From assembly GCF_000182925.2 (NCBI RefSeq), contig NC_026506.1, positions 496,001 through 560,000 on the forward strand: DNA of 64,000 nucleotides. Direction: 5' to 3'. Below, piece after piece: positions 13,497-26,600 of the stretch (positions within the stretch are counted from its first letter, which is position 1; every line of letters starts with the position of its first letter). The DNA comes from Neurospora crassa OR74A. Lineage: Eukaryota > Ascomycota > Sordariomycetes > Sordariales > Sordariaceae. The notes below the pieces were generated by a model. It did not search any database and was not told the DNA's origin. It saw nothing but the letters and a program-made list of their open reading frames with translations. Made by a program: the position numbers and the translations under genes.

Positions 13497-16400
13497 CGGG
13501 TCCCCAAGGGGCGCAAAAGTAAAAGCGAAAGGAGAATTTGGGGATTTGGGGATGCTAACATCAGGCGACACAGTGCTGGCGTTCATGTCCTGGTCTGTCC
13601 GTCGCACTCCGTTTGACATTTTACGATTACCGAGCCGTGTCGTGCGTGCACCGGATGGGCCCTCTCGCCGTCGTTCGAACAACACGCACGGGGAGAGTGA
13701 ACAGCGCCGGCCGTCCAGGTATCCACTTCCCCGGACCTGGAGTGCGCCCCCCGAACCCCGTTCCCCCCGGGGAAATTGGGAGGGACCCATGTTGATGGAC
13801 GTCAGGAACGTGTGTGTGTGTGGATTCACGACAGAGTCGTTTGTGAGCAGAGCAAACATGGGGTGACTTTTCAGCCCTCTTCACCACTTCATGACACGGA
13901 GGCTTGTTGTCATCTGTCTTTGCTCCCGAACTGCCGGGTATGATTATTTCTAGGGCGCCTCATTATTCGACGGCAAGGATGGAAATTTCAGAGATGCAAC
14001 AGGTCACTTTATAGAGGTTTGCTCATGAATGAATGGCTTCTCGTTTCATGAGGCCACGCAAAGCCACGCCTTTGATCGCCGTTACCGTCCGTCTGGAAGC
14101 GACAGTAGGTAGGGCAAGGCAGGGCAAAAGCAGGCAGGTTAGATCATTTTCAATCAATCGTGATCCTACCGCGGATGATGCTAGCCATCCGAAGCTCCAC
14201 AAACGCATGTAATCGCCTGGCGTGAAATTGCAGCATTTCGAATCCGGACATGACCGTTTGGGAATACCGAGGCCGTACGAAAGAAACGCATGGTGCGGGT
14301 GAGGAAGGCCGCCCGACCGACCGACCGGCTCTGCCTCCGATACATAGCGAATATCCCTATCCCTGGACCGCCTGTAATGAGACTGGTGCTCACGTGCCGA
14401 GAAATCAAAATGCCTCTATCCCAGGCAGACTGCAGGGTTGGATGAGTAATGCTTGAACTTTCCTGGGAGGGAAAACAAATATCCACCCCCAGAACAACAG
14501 TGATCCACAAAAACCCCGAGGCTAGGTTTGATGCCGAACTGCGAATGGCCCAATGCTATGGCGTTGAGAGCACTGTTACACCACTCACTGTAACAGAAGG
14601 CGTGGAGAAGGCGTTGTTGTTGACAATACCGGGGGATGGACCGAGCATTACGCTCAGTTATCTTATCGAAGTCAAGACCAACAGCTGTAATAAACTGTTT
14701 TTCTTTTTCCTATCTTTCCCATGGCGAAAAAAAGAAAAACAGCGAGAATACATCTGTCAAATGTGAGCGTTGAAAGAATTATTTGCAGTGCGTGATAACA
14801 AGGCGCCATTGTATCCTTCCGTAGCCGGAGATCCGAATTTCCTTTTTCTAGTGCGTCCGCGGAAGTTGAAGTTTTTCGCCTGGCGGGTGCGATTCCACTG
14901 CAAATCATCATCAACCAGGGACACTGCGAGCAGTGAATGAATGAATGAATGATACAGCGTGGGGTGCATCGTCGATTCGCATGTGCCTAGTTGCACAGCG
15001 CAAAAGACAACAAGAGACAAACAGACTCTGCGATATGTTCAGGTCCAGACGCTTGGCCAGGTTTGTCGGTCAACACTCTCCAAGACATGATGGGTGCAAC
15101 CAACGTTCCCCGGCAAAATCCAGACTTCACCCCTCGAGGCTGAGATCATTGTCGAAACGTGGCTGGCCCAGAAGCGCACGGCATCCTTTTGGTCTTTGGC
15201 AAGACGGCATCGTGATGGTGGCTCGATGGCCGACTGTTGTCCAGTCAGAATGGGGTTGGTATGGCAACTGACCAAGTCCCCGCATATGAGATATTATTAC
15301 TGGAACCGGCCATACAAATCAGACGAGATGGTTTCTCATGCCATTGACTTGCCACGAATGTGCTCAGCGGACGGATGGTCCTCCAACAAGCCGTACCAAC
15401 AGCATGAGGGCTGCCGTCCGCATGCGCCTTTGCGAAAGACACATTGTGAGATTCGCTGCATTGGGGTTTGAGACGGACGACGTGAGGCCGAATGTGTTGT
15501 TTTACTACGGACGGGTAGGCAGGGTGTGTGCGTGGGTTGTTGGCCGCGGCAAACGGAGCCGCCTGCGCCCTGTGATGAGGAAGAAATCACGAGGTCAGCT
15601 GGGAGGCATCAGGGAGGGGCAAACTGCCCTGCCCTTGGCCCCTTGCTGCCCTTGCTTGCACCGCCAGACGCCGTCACAATCACAGCCGTGCCGTGCCAGC
15701 ACTCTGGATGGCTTCCCGCAGTCAGTCGATTCGTGTTCCAATTCCATTGTTGGCCGGCGGCGGGGTGACCCTATTTCAGGCAGGCTACTATGCTACCTAC
15801 TCGACGGCAGTGCTGGATTGAGACGCAATGAACGACAATGTAGGTATAGGTAGTCTAGAATCTACATAGGTGGGTATGTATGCGGAATGATGGGCGGATG
15901 GTCCCAATCTTGTCAGTTAGGTAGTCTCGTGTGCTTCTTTGCCATGTTGGTTGTTCTAATGTCGCCCTGATGAGCCTGGGGGGCCGGAAGCAGCCATGGA
16001 ACGTTCGTTTGGAGCCATGCAGAGGGCATTGACAGGACCATTGACGATGAGGACTCGTGATCATCGAGTTGATCTCCCACAAGGGCCTCACTGCCGTGGC
16101 TTGTTGAATTGCCGTGCCTGGTGCTGAGTGCAGACAGGATGGCGAGCAGGGGCAGGCATCGCAGAGGCAGATTGCAATGAGGGCCAACGGTACCTCTGCT
16201 GTAACATTGGGCGACAGGTGTCCGGCACCCGCCGACGGTCATTGCATCACGCACAGACAGGAACAGAAAGCAGGTTTGACACTTGGCAGGTCCCTGGTCC
16301 TGAGCACTGGCCACTGCACTCACAATTCCCAGGAACGCCCAGGAACGGTTCCAGCAACGCTGAGGTTCGAGAGAGTCAGCGTGGCGATTTGCGGGGAAGA

Positions 16401-18384
16401 AGGCCTGGGCTTTCTGTTCCAGCTTTCGAGACCATCTGACTGGGCACATGACTTTGCCGCTGTCCAATTCCAAAGGGTCCGTTTTGTTGCACCTGACCTG
16501 CGTGTGGTGATGTCGGTAGATGGGCCGAGATGGGAGAATGATCGACCGTTTTCAACCACTTTTTGAGACGACGTGTTGGCACAGCGAGAGACAGAAACAT
16601 CGATGACAGCCGCCAACGGCCATCCATCGTGATTGATATGAATGCATCGGCCACAAGCATGGTGACAATGAAACCTGGATTTCCGGGAGATCTCCCCGAA
16701 AAGCCCAACTCATCATCATGAAGAGGGATGGCAATCTGGAATCCATGTGGGAGAATACCTACTGTACACTACACTTCCCATTCCAGCATCGTGGTGGTTG
16801 CCCAACGCAACCCATCATTCCAGTTGAGGCACTCTGCTAGACGTTCTGGGTAGCATCTTCTACCGTCGTCGACATGTTGTCGGTCCCTGGCTGGGCCTGA
16901 GCAGCCGACCGTTTGCGATGGACACCCAGGCACGTCGCAAACTGCAAACCGTGGGCTGGGGCCGAGAATGCTCCCGAAACCCCACAGACGCCTTGATATC
17001 CTGAATTGGTCTAGGTGTATGTGGCAAGCTAAGCCTCATGCGGTATCTTCCTTAGTGAGTGCTGCCCCTTCAGGTATTGGGGCACATCAGCCCCAAGCAG
17101 AAGAGATGCTGTTGACGGCCCTGAACCTGGGTTCCAACGTGGTGTTCAGAGTTCAGTCGTTGATTGTGCCCTGCCCCAGATTTGATGCTCCGTCGGGGCG
17201 ATTGATGCTGCTGATGCAATGCAGAGCGGATTTGGACTTGTACAATACAGCTCGTTTGGCATGTCACTTCCACTGCTGCGACGCCGCCCTGACAGTCGTG
17301 TCAGACTGTGGTGTTGATCGCGAGTCCGTGATGCTGTTTTTGAAGGGATGGGATGGCCGCGGCGTTGCACCTCATCACAAGCCACAAGTCCAACTGCCTT
17401 GCCTGACATGTGGAGTTTTGGCTGTGATTTTCGTCCGTTCTATCTTGCTGCGAGTTGGACTTTGCTGGAACTGAGTGGGTGAGGGCATAAAATCGTGGTG
17501 GACACGGGGGCAGCAGAAAACGGACGACTGTGCAAGGGTGACTGACTGACTGACCGGTACTTTACGATTACAAAACTGAAGCGATGCACTGGTCAGTTAC
17601 CCATTTCGGTTGGCTCATTTTCACCTGCGTACCGCTCCGTACTCACGTACCGACGTACCGTAACCCCCGCCGCCACCACTGCACCTCCACCCTCCAATTC
17701 GGCCCTCCCAATGCGATGCCCTGCACCAAGGGGTCGCCGGTACGTATTGGCTGTAAGTACCTGTACTGTAACCGACCGACAACACAGTTGCCCGAGCAAG
17801 GGACAAGGGGCCGAGTGTGGACGGTTACGGTATTGGAACCAATTGGCCTTGTTCACCGCGTCTTGTGAGCGACCAGGCACTCTGGTACTGGCCAGTGGCC
17901 CCAAGGCCCCGTCGGTCCCATCCCGCGCTCCAGTGCCAGCACAAGCAAAGTTGGATGACCGCACTCACTGCACTCACTGCGTGCAGTAGAGGTACGTACT
18001 GTACCGAAATACAAGCAGGATGAAACCAGGACAGGGCAGTGGAAACCAGCGAGCAGTCACTTGGCCTGGGCCTCCGCTTCGATTGACTTTGACGTCCACC
18101 CCTTCCTTCCCTGCCAATCCCATCCAGCCTGCCACTGGCAGTACAATTAGACATCAATATCCTGTCCCCCACCACGCTCCGAATCCCTCTCCTGTTCGAC
18201 CTTTCTCGTCTTCGTCACCAACTCCCGTTCAACACCAACCACACAACATCACAACACCCCCGACACGCATTGGTTTCCAACATCATCCGACTCCGACAGC
18301 TTTTTAGTAATTACTAATTGCTGCGACTCCCACCACACGAACCTGCCCCTACGCTCGGTAACTGTGGAACTCGAAGGAAGCACA

Positions 18385-18410
18385 ACGACGACGACGACGA
18401 CGACGACGAC
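18385..18410. repeat. (ACG)n microsatellite in the putative 5' leader
   Basis: About eight ACG units, roughly 600 bp upstream of the start codon at 18984. Confidence 0.85.
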
Positions 18411-18983
18411 ATTCACGATCTCGACGACAACGCTTCCAACGATTACGCAAGACATCCAAGGGAACAAAGGGTTGCAACAGAAGGGAACCTCAACTTGCAT
18501 TTGAAGCGACTCCTGCGCCAACACTCGCACTACTTACTGTACCTTCCATCGCCGACATAACCAGACCCACCACAGCCGGCCACGAAGTCGAAAAAAGCGG
18601 GCACCCCCCCAGCGAAGAGATTTACACACTTGGGACAATCCGTCACGAACCCGTCGACAACAGCCATCACAACAACACCAATCCCATTCTAGGTCCCAAT
18701 TGTCATCCGACACTTGCTGCGGAGCCATCTCAACTTGGGTCCACCTTCGGTGCAGAGCAGATCCTGATTCCACAAGCACTCCAGGATCGCATCCGCTGAA
18801 AGCAACCGTGAATACAACTTCACAAACAACTCACGTCGACAGAGACCATCAAGCAACAGCCGCACCAGACCCCCAGTCACAGGCTCGACTTTCGCGGTCG
18901 TTTTCGCGAAGTTAGCCGTCACTATTCGCCCTACTTGCACTTGTGCGTCTGCTCGGACCCAGCGAGCAGCTTCCCCCGTCATC

Positions 18984-20815
18984 ATGCCTCTGTCATTAGA
19001 GACGCCCGTCCTGCAGGTCGACGCCAATGTCATCCACAAGGTCGACACTACCAACCCCGCCAACCTGTTTAGCATGTGGACAGGTACGAGCCCAGTCTCC
19101 TGACTCCCTGCCCTTGACCTACCCGCATGGCGCCACCCCCCTGCGCCCCACCAGTAGCAACTGCTAACCTTGGCCTTTTCTCCCTCTCTCCAGTCTTTGC
19201 CCGCTGCCGTGACTCCGTTCACCAAGGCCGTCGCCTTGAAAACCTGAGCTGGCGCCTCTGGAACCGGGAGACCTTTTGCTGCGAAAACGAAGTCGCCGAC
19301 ATCGAGTCCTCTGCGACCTGCCAGCCTCAGGACATCCAAAGGTATTCGGCTGGCGAGGACATGCCCCAACTGTCTGGTAGTGTGGATTCAGCTTTGGATG
19401 AGGAAGCCGTTGACTTTGGCAACGACACCGACGTCGAGCCTCTCGAATACCTCCGCCCCCGGATACAACGGCAGGACTCGTGCGCCAGCAACCGCAGTCG
19501 TGGTCGGGAGCGTCACATCACCTCTGGTGATCTCGAGAAGATGGTAGTCTCCATCATCGAGGCCAAGGAGCCTCTGAATGCCCCTCTCCCGAGCATCACT
19601 CTCGTCTCACCTCCCGTCGAGGAGACCAAGCCTGCGCCTGTCATCCACCAGCTCGAGCGGTCCGGGTCGACTACGACAGAGTCTTCCTGCAACACCTCTG
19701 AGAACCCCTCGATGGAGTCGCTGCAGACCGCTGCATCTACCGAAACTTCCACTCAGCTACGACCCACCATCGTCACTCGTGGTTTCTCTGTCTCTCCCTC
19801 TCAACTTCCCATCATCCAGCGTGCCTCCGCCCATGCTTCTCGTCAGCCCTCGCCGAGCGTGATTCCCGAGCCTACCGATGCTCCTGCTGCCAAGCCTGTG
19901 CAGCCTAAGAAGCAACAGGCTCGCTTCGCATTGGGCGCGTCCAACTCGGGCGACGATTCCTACACTGACCGCGAGCAGAGCTTCGACCACAGGAAGCAGC
20001 AGATCCCTCTTCCGCCTAAGAAGAAGATGTTCCAGGTCGGCAGGGGATCATCTGAGGAGGAGGAATCCCTGCGGGACCTGAAGAGGACAGGTGCCCTTGG
20101 CAAGCAGGTCGTCATCCAGGATAGCTCGGCTATTAGCGACGACTCGGATAGCGACTATGTCGACGAGAGCGCTATCGATGACGATGATGACTCGTCCGAC
20201 TGGGAGGATTCGGTTGAAGAAAGTGGAAAGTCGAGCGTGGATGACAAGTTCAACTTCCAGCGTGTCGACTCCAAGGTCAACCTTACTTCTCGGCGGTCGC
20301 TCATCACCCTGATGCTGCACAACAACACCCGGGCGCAGAAGCTTGGCAACATTGCCTCGCAATCCACTTCGGCTATCCCACGCGCCCGCACTCAGCTCAA
20401 CGGACCTTCTATGGTTCCTTCGCCGAACGACTCGGACGAAGCGCCATTGATGATGAGAGGCAAGCGTGCTCCTCCTATGCGTCCCATCAACGAGATTCCT
20501 AGGTCCACCGCTCAGCCCATCAACGCGGTTGCCACCGGCTTCCACCACCAAGCTTGCCTGTCTCCTCGTACCACGCGGCGTAACATGCTTGCCACCGAGC
20601 TGACCGAGTCCCTTCGCCGTAACCTGCTCTGGGAGAGATCCCACAAGAACTCGACGGCCACTGCGGTGCTCAAGCGTCGCCACACTTCTCAGGATGTCGC
20701 CAACCTTAAGCAGTATCCGGAGCGTCCCTGCATGAAGGACGACAACGACAAGGAGCGGTGGGACCAATATTTTACCAAAAATGCCTATAGCGGCTATCAC
20801 GCACAGGGTTGGTAA
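18984..20815 (+). CDS. Mks1-like regulator with GATA-like (DUF1752) and DUF3295 domains
   Basis: Two exons, 18984-19083 and 19194-20815, encode about 573 residues. The 110-bp intron has donor GTACG, a GCTAAC branch site and acceptor CAG. Splicing joins NLFSMW to TVFARCRDS and RRLENLSWRLW, rebuilding the N-terminal domain found in AreA-type proteins and Mks1 (about residues 24-64). The middle is Ser/Pro-rich and probably disordered, with an acidic patch around SDWEDS and then RRSLITLMLH. The C-terminus carries RRNMLATELTESLRR, a conserved TAVLKRRHTS segment and a final GYHAQGW, the DUF3295 signature. No zinc finger is present, so it is not itself a GATA factor. Yeast Mks1 is a negative regulator linked to RAS-cAMP, TOR and nitrogen signalling; a similar signalling role here is inference. 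The start is the first ATG that puts the conserved domain in frame. Confidence 0.9.
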
Positions 20816-23065
20816 ACATTTGTTACCATCCTACATTACTTATGCACATATTCCAACACAACAAAAGATACCCTTGGGGCCCATTAACTGGGTAACCCAA
20901 TTGGCAGACCGGTTCGGCTGCCGTGTACACTTGATTCCAGCATTGGGAGCGACACACATTTAACGAACTTCACTGCATGACCCGGCCGGCGTTTGATTGT
21001 TTTTTTTTTGATCTTCTTTTGGGCTCGCGCATTGTACGCATCAGCTTGGCCTTAATATTCATGGTGGATCTGGGTCAAATGGTCTTTCACGGGTGGGACA
21101 GCCTTGGGGATTACAGGCTGGCGTGAAATGGCCGATGTTTACAATGATGGCATCACTGCCCTGGGTTCATCAAAGGGAAATGGGGGGAAATGGGGATAGG
21201 CGGGTTATTTACTATCATGCATTGGTTGCGGGCTTCTGAAATCAAATTTTCTCTTTCTCTTTTCTCATCTGGCAACATTGAACGGCGTTTCTTTTACTTT
21301 CTCATCACATGATACCAAAGCCCTTGCGCATTTGCCGGGGTGTTTCTTCTGTCTGTCCTTCGCGGTCCCGATGCAACATGCAGACCGCTTCTCACAAAAC
21401 CTGTTACCTTTCACATGTTTCACACTAGTGACTTTCCCTTTTCGTGACAGGCCTTCTTCGCGCATGGATGGGGGGAGGGGCGGAAAAAAAAAGGACAAAA
21501 CCAGAACAGCTGCTGGCCGCGTGTACGATACTTTTGACTTTTTGAAGAAGCTGATCGGTCAGGGCGTCGCGCTACGCTACGGTCAAATCCGTCCGCGTGG
21601 TTCGCGCTTCCGCCCAATCTTTTCTTGACAGCAGAGCAGGCTAGCGCCTAGTGGAATGCAAGTTGTTGTGAGAAGAAAACAAAAAAAGGAGAAAGCGAGC
21701 GAGCGAGCGAGCGAGCAAAACAAAACGCGAAAACGCGAATTTTTTGATTTTTTTTTCCAGAGTTCAAGTGTCTACAGAAAAAAAAACGGATAGTGACATT
21801 TCAAAATAATGATGGCTGGTGACAGAAAGGCAAAAACAAAACGGCGACGGCGGCGGCGGCGAAGGACGGACGGAAGCCATAATGAGCCGCTCGGTGTCTT
21901 GCTTGGGGTGAGGGGTGAAATAAGACCCCAAACAGCAGCATACTATTCATAATCTCGCGTAAGCAAAACGAATTCATTCAATTTGCTTTTATATATTTGC
22001 ATGTGAATGCGACTTGAGTTGGTTGATTGATGCTGTGCTGTTGTGTCGGGGGTTGTTGTGTTTGGAGCCTCAATAATTGCGGCGGTTATGGTACTCGACT
22101 GTTACACAGGCCAGGCAGGGGGGTATGTAAGAAGAAACTTACGCGATGGCATTAATGGGCTCCGTTGGCGCCATGTACTTCTTCTTTTATTTTACGTACT
22201 TGCTACCCGTTGGAAGGGGGTTGTAGAATATCCATTCGTCCATCCATCTTCAACATTTACACTACACGATGGGACCATCAAGATCTGCACATTTCTCTTG
22301 ATCTTGGGGGAAAAAAATGTTTATATAGTAGGTACGATCTTGGATCACCAATGCGGGAATGCGGGGGAAAAGTGGGAAAAGGACGAAAATAGGTTAGGTA
22401 TCAATGGCACTTTTCTTTTTTCCAGTCCTTTCTTCTTTCCACCATCCGAAGGAGAAGGAAAGGAAAGTACGACGTTGGCGACGTACATAGCCGATCTTCA
22501 ATCCGATATTCTCCGGGCGGCGGCCTTCAATTTTCGGAGAGAGCTTCTTTAGTCTATACTATATACACTAGGGGCTGTGAACCAATGACGAGGACAAAGG
22601 ACTGGACTAAGTAGTTGAGCCAATAGATCTAATTTGACGGTCATGAGCAAATACAATAATTCCCCCAAAAAAGGGATCTTCATCCCCTTTCAACGTTTGT
22701 GTTAGTATGTACCTAAGTGTTGCTGCTTGGCATTTTCGTTTTTTTGTCTCAATTACCCCACGGGGTGTTAATCCGTCCTAGGGCGGGTGCACGATTAAAA
22801 GAGAGGAGACTGGACGTTTTGTTGTTTGTGCGACGACGAATGACGAGGCCGGAAAGTCAGTCAGTCAGTTAGTTCAGGGATACAAGGGGAAGCGGGCGGA
22901 CCTGAGGTTCGGCGGTCGGACACTCTTGTTAGTCGTCGGGATCACGATGAGCAGCAGCAGGATGGAAGGGATGAAGGAATGAAAAAGTGAGGGGATGAGC
23001 GTAGGTGGTGAGGGGATAAAAGCCAGGCACCGACCGCCGCACAGGAGAAGGGGAGAAAGGGCGGG
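20816..23065. other. Intergenic region after the Mks1-like gene
   Basis: This contains the 3' region of the gene ending at 20815, short poly-A/poly-T runs and a GCGA run at about 21695-21716. No open frame with coding character was found. The longest (22043-22552) has no recognisable domain and runs through homopolymers. Confidence 0.55.
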
Positions 23066-23067
23066 TA

Positions 23068-23397
23068 CAGTGGCTTCTAATAGGAACTGTAAAAAATCAA
23101 TCTGACAGGTGCCGAAGTCCCACCCAGCCTCCACTAAGTGCCTAACCTTAAATAAGCGGATTTGAGCTACACTAATCGAAGGTCTCCAGACCTCTAGCAA
23201 CTCCGATCAATCATAACAATGATAATCGCTGGCGCAGCCTCAATTGCTGTTGCATTGTAAGTGTTGTTGTTGCAATCTGACCTTAAGGTATTGAGAAATA
23301 AAAATGAGTGAAAGAAGAGGGTTAAGGTTGAAGATAGAGCCTTCGTTGGAAGGAGGGTTAGGGTGAAAGACGATGTCCTCTCCTTCGTTGGTGTCTT

Positions 23398-23451
<54 letters not shown>

Positions 23452-23632
23452 CTTGTTGCTTTCCAAGGTTGGTTGGGTGCATTTTCTGAAGCTTTCAAAG
23501 TATATATGCAACTATGGCTTTTATCCGCTTAGCGGACCTTTGCAAGTGTATGTAGAGTCCTCTTCGCAGGTGGTTGCAGCCGGCAGGGCCTGTCTTAGAT
23601 CGTTTTTTTACAGTTCCTATTACAAGCCACTA
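23068..23632. mobile_element. Non-autonomous inverted-repeat element (MITE-like) with TA flanks
   Basis: The left end starts CAGTGGCTTCTAATAGGAAC at 23068. The right end, read on the opposite strand from 23632, starts TAGTGGCTTGTAATAGGAAC. The two agree at 27 of the first 29 bases, and weaker similarity (ATCT..GACAGG) extends the match to about 50 bp. TA lies outside both ends (23066-23067 and 23633-23634), as for Tc1/mariner/pogo insertions. The interior is 565 bp, has no protein-coding content, and holds a 52-base poly-T at 23400-23451. The word TAAGCGGAT appears near both ends in inverted orientation, possibly a subterminal binding site. It is not AT-saturated like the RIP blocks; one end difference is C to T. 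Confidence 0.75.
23400..23451. repeat. Poly-T tract, 52 nt, inside the TA-flanked element
   Basis: Fifty-two consecutive T residues near the middle-right of the 23068-23632 element. Confidence 0.95.
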
Positions 23633-23634
23633 TA

Positions 23635-26600
23635 GCGGGAGAAATGGGGGGCATGTGAAAGTAAATGGGACTCCATACATATCTTACCTCTACCTATTTG
23701 CCTACCATTGACTATCTATCATCGCTAGCGACCGCGAACGGACTTGATTTACATGTAGGTATTGTGGAGGTTCTCGACACATACACACATACAAAGAAGG
23801 GAGGAGGCTTAGAGGTTGATGGAGGGTCGCTAAAGACGTCATACTCAACCAACTATACACTAAACCTTTGTAACGCATCCCAATCGCAAACACCAAACGC
23901 AGACAAACACATTCACCGTTCCAGGAGTCTTCGCGAGCGCTCTACTTACCTACCTACCTACCTCTACCCACCTATTTGTTGAATTCAACCCTCCAAAAGG
24001 GAGCAGGCAGCGCTCACCGCTTAGGTTAACTTGCCTAGAAGCACACTAACTTGCCGCGAAAAAGCCGTAAACCCGTGTGCGTCCCCGGGATACCGTTTTC
24101 TGTTGGCGCCGCATGCCGCTTTTTTGGGGTGTCGGGTCGGGGCTGTTTGGTGATCGACGGCAAACTACCCTTTTCCAAGTAGACTAGACTTGTAGAGCAT
24201 GGATAGCGCGAGAGGGGGATTAAGGTAGTTTTTGCCAGGGCGAAAGAAACACTCAGAAGGTCCGGACATGGAGAAGATAAATCGGGCCGGGTAGGGGTGT
24301 TTTGGTGGAAGAAAGATTACCAGATTAGCTACATAGGTGTAGGCTCGGGACGGAGACACCTAGGACGGTGGACGGTGGACGGTGGACGATAGGGTAGGTG
24401 GTCTGTTGGGGAAAAATTGGTGGTGTAGAGTGTAGTGTAATGGAAGGGAAGATTACCGGGGCCGGTCATTTTCGTGATTTGGGGAGGATACAGGCAAATA
24501 CCGGTGCCGGTGCCGGTTACTGCCCGGTCCGTCAGTGGGGCGCGAAAACTGCATACCGTGACCCTTTCTGCAGCGTCCTGTATGCAGGCACTCAGCCGCT
24601 TTGCAGGTTCGAAATACAGAAGGGGAGGGCCAGAGAGACAAATCGCTTCAATGATGAACGGGGCGTCTGGTGACTTCATGTCCTGCCGGATATCGAATTT
24701 GGAAGGAATGCATAAGTTAGGTAAGAGATCTCGGAGCCCGTCACTATCTCACCGCCCGCATCACCACTGCAATCACCCGACAGAAAAGGACGGACCGGTA
24801 TGATGTAATTCATCCCATGTCTCTGTACCCCAACTTCACATGCCAAATGTCACGATACCCAACTAAAATCTCTCCAAATGTTCTTCATCCGATAATTTGG
24901 AGGGTAGATGCTTCCTTTGTTCTTGAGCACGCCCCCCAAAACAAAACCCTCCACACAACCTTTTCGTCCAAGGGTCGAAACCGCCGGATTCATCCATGAT
25001 GATGATATGGTCGATACGAGTGCCCCTCGTTTCACGTGGATATGGAAGGTGCATTTTATCTTTCCGAGGAATAGGATGGGCTTTGACACCCCTAGAAGCT
25101 TCTTCGATTGTGCTGTTGGCGCGGAGGATAGTGGATGGGTTAATCACATGTCTCCAAGGCTCAATCGCTTTCTGTACTCGAGCGCCTGATGAAGCTGAAC
25201 AGGGAAACTTCAAGCGATTCCCAAGGAGAGAGTACGGACCGGTTTGTTGAAAATAATTACTGTATTGTTTGCGGAAGAATGGAAACAATGAAGTCGGTGC
25301 TGGTGCATGCGTGCAGGCGGTGCAGTGCAGCACTTAACCCTAACCCAGGCATGCCTGTCGGCCCTGTAAGTGGTTCCTAGGTACATATCTCTACCTAACA
25401 ACCCATATCAGTCTGGACCGACGGTACCTCTATTACCAAAGCATGAATACCTCTATATGTTAAAAAAAAGAGGTTTGAGCCATTCACTACCATAACCCTT
25501 GAGATGTACTACATTTGGTTGTGTCATTGTGCGATTATTTCCTATAGTCTCTGAGGAACTTGAACCCATCACGCATCTTCCCCTGTTTTCCTTTGTCACC
25601 CATCACCGCTTCCTCCCACCTGCCAACATGCCAAACACATCGCACCTTCCATACCCAAGAGCCTCCCTCAAATGTGTACTTACGCTGACCACTACCTAAG
25701 CCCTTACCAATTCCACCTTCCTAAAGAAAAGACCAAAGTGGCGGCCTCGCAAGGTACAATTTAGCTTAATCCGTGCAGTCCCTTGGCCCGTGAGATCGAG
25801 GAATATAAATCTCAAAGAGTGGTTGGAGGTCTAGACCTCTGCCCGTCTTTGTTTTATATTTCTAGAATGCGGCACTGGGTTCACGTGTCGACTGAGCGGG
25901 CGTTATCCCAGCCGTCAGTAGGTAGGTATACATTCATCATTCAGTATGATTTCCTTCGTTAACACATCTTCGATCATGTAAATCCACACAAGGCTGTTTG
26001 ATGCTTCACGTGCCGCTATAAGTCGAATCGCCAACAGTTGAGGTCATTGTTGGTGCCAGATCAACGAGCAACCCCAGGACCCCAGGAAAGAGAGAGTCAA
26101 GACAAGCTTTTGTGGCAAGCGGTCCCCTCCCCTTCCTTCGCCTTGGCACTCCAACGACTGGTAACATGGGGCACATATCACAAGGCGCATAGGGGACACA
26201 TATTCACATGTCGACTACCTCCCACCTTCTTCTGAAATCTGGACGGAAGAGAGAAGTTTTTCGTGAAGTGCGTGATGCCCATTCGCTGGGAGTGTCAGGG
26301 ACTTTACGAAACACAAGCAAAAAGCCAAGATGAAACGGTCTTGCGTCCCGAAGCCGAACGAGAAGGTCGGTAATCGGGGAGATCTAGTAACATGTGACAA
26401 AAGCGAAGATCGTCCAGGAGCGTGTCTGTGTGCGTAAGGAATGTTTAGGACTAGGTTTGTTTTGCGCCGAGTCCAGTTTCACTCGGCTCTCCTATGTACC
26501 TAAACTTTCGATCTCGGGCACAGCGAGGAAAGAAAGAGAACCAAAGAAAAATACAACATAAAAAAGATAAAATAAAATAAAAAGTGAGAGGTAGCACAAA

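Larger units (their letters stand above)
9476..18983. other. Intergenic region, 9.5 kb, without a supportable gene
   Basis: No open frame here shows sustained coding bias, splice logic or a recognisable domain. The longer frames at 13275-13866 owe their length to a 50-base poly-T, and those at 15.3-17.5 kb have uneven, cysteine- and arginine-rich composition typical of chance frames. The last kilobase (about 18.0-18.98 kb) is C- and A-rich with many CCACC/CAACA words and an ACG run. It looks like a long 5' leader of the gene starting at 18984. Confidence 0.55.

Noticed and set aside
13275-13866. Long open frames on both strands, up to 194 residues
   Set aside because: They owe their length to the 50-nt poly-T (poly-Lys or poly-Phe) and have no domain.
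15094-16708. Cluster of overlapping frames of 100-186 residues on both strands
   Set aside because: No codon bias, Cys/Arg/Ser-rich chance composition, no splice logic or recognisable motif.
18689-19369. 226-residue minus-strand frame
   Set aside because: Overlaps the first exon, the intron and the domain-encoding second exon of the plus-strand gene; no domain of its own.
20048-20800. 250-residue minus-strand frame
   Set aside because: Antisense shadow of the Mks1-like gene, mirroring its codon bias.
23194-23635. Open frames through the second poly-T, with poly-Lys or poly-Phe
   Set aside because: They lie inside the TA-flanked inverted-repeat element and depend on the homopolymer.
25332-25347. 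Two CCCTAA-like telomere units
   Set aside because: Only two units in ordinary sequence; too short for an interstitial telomere.
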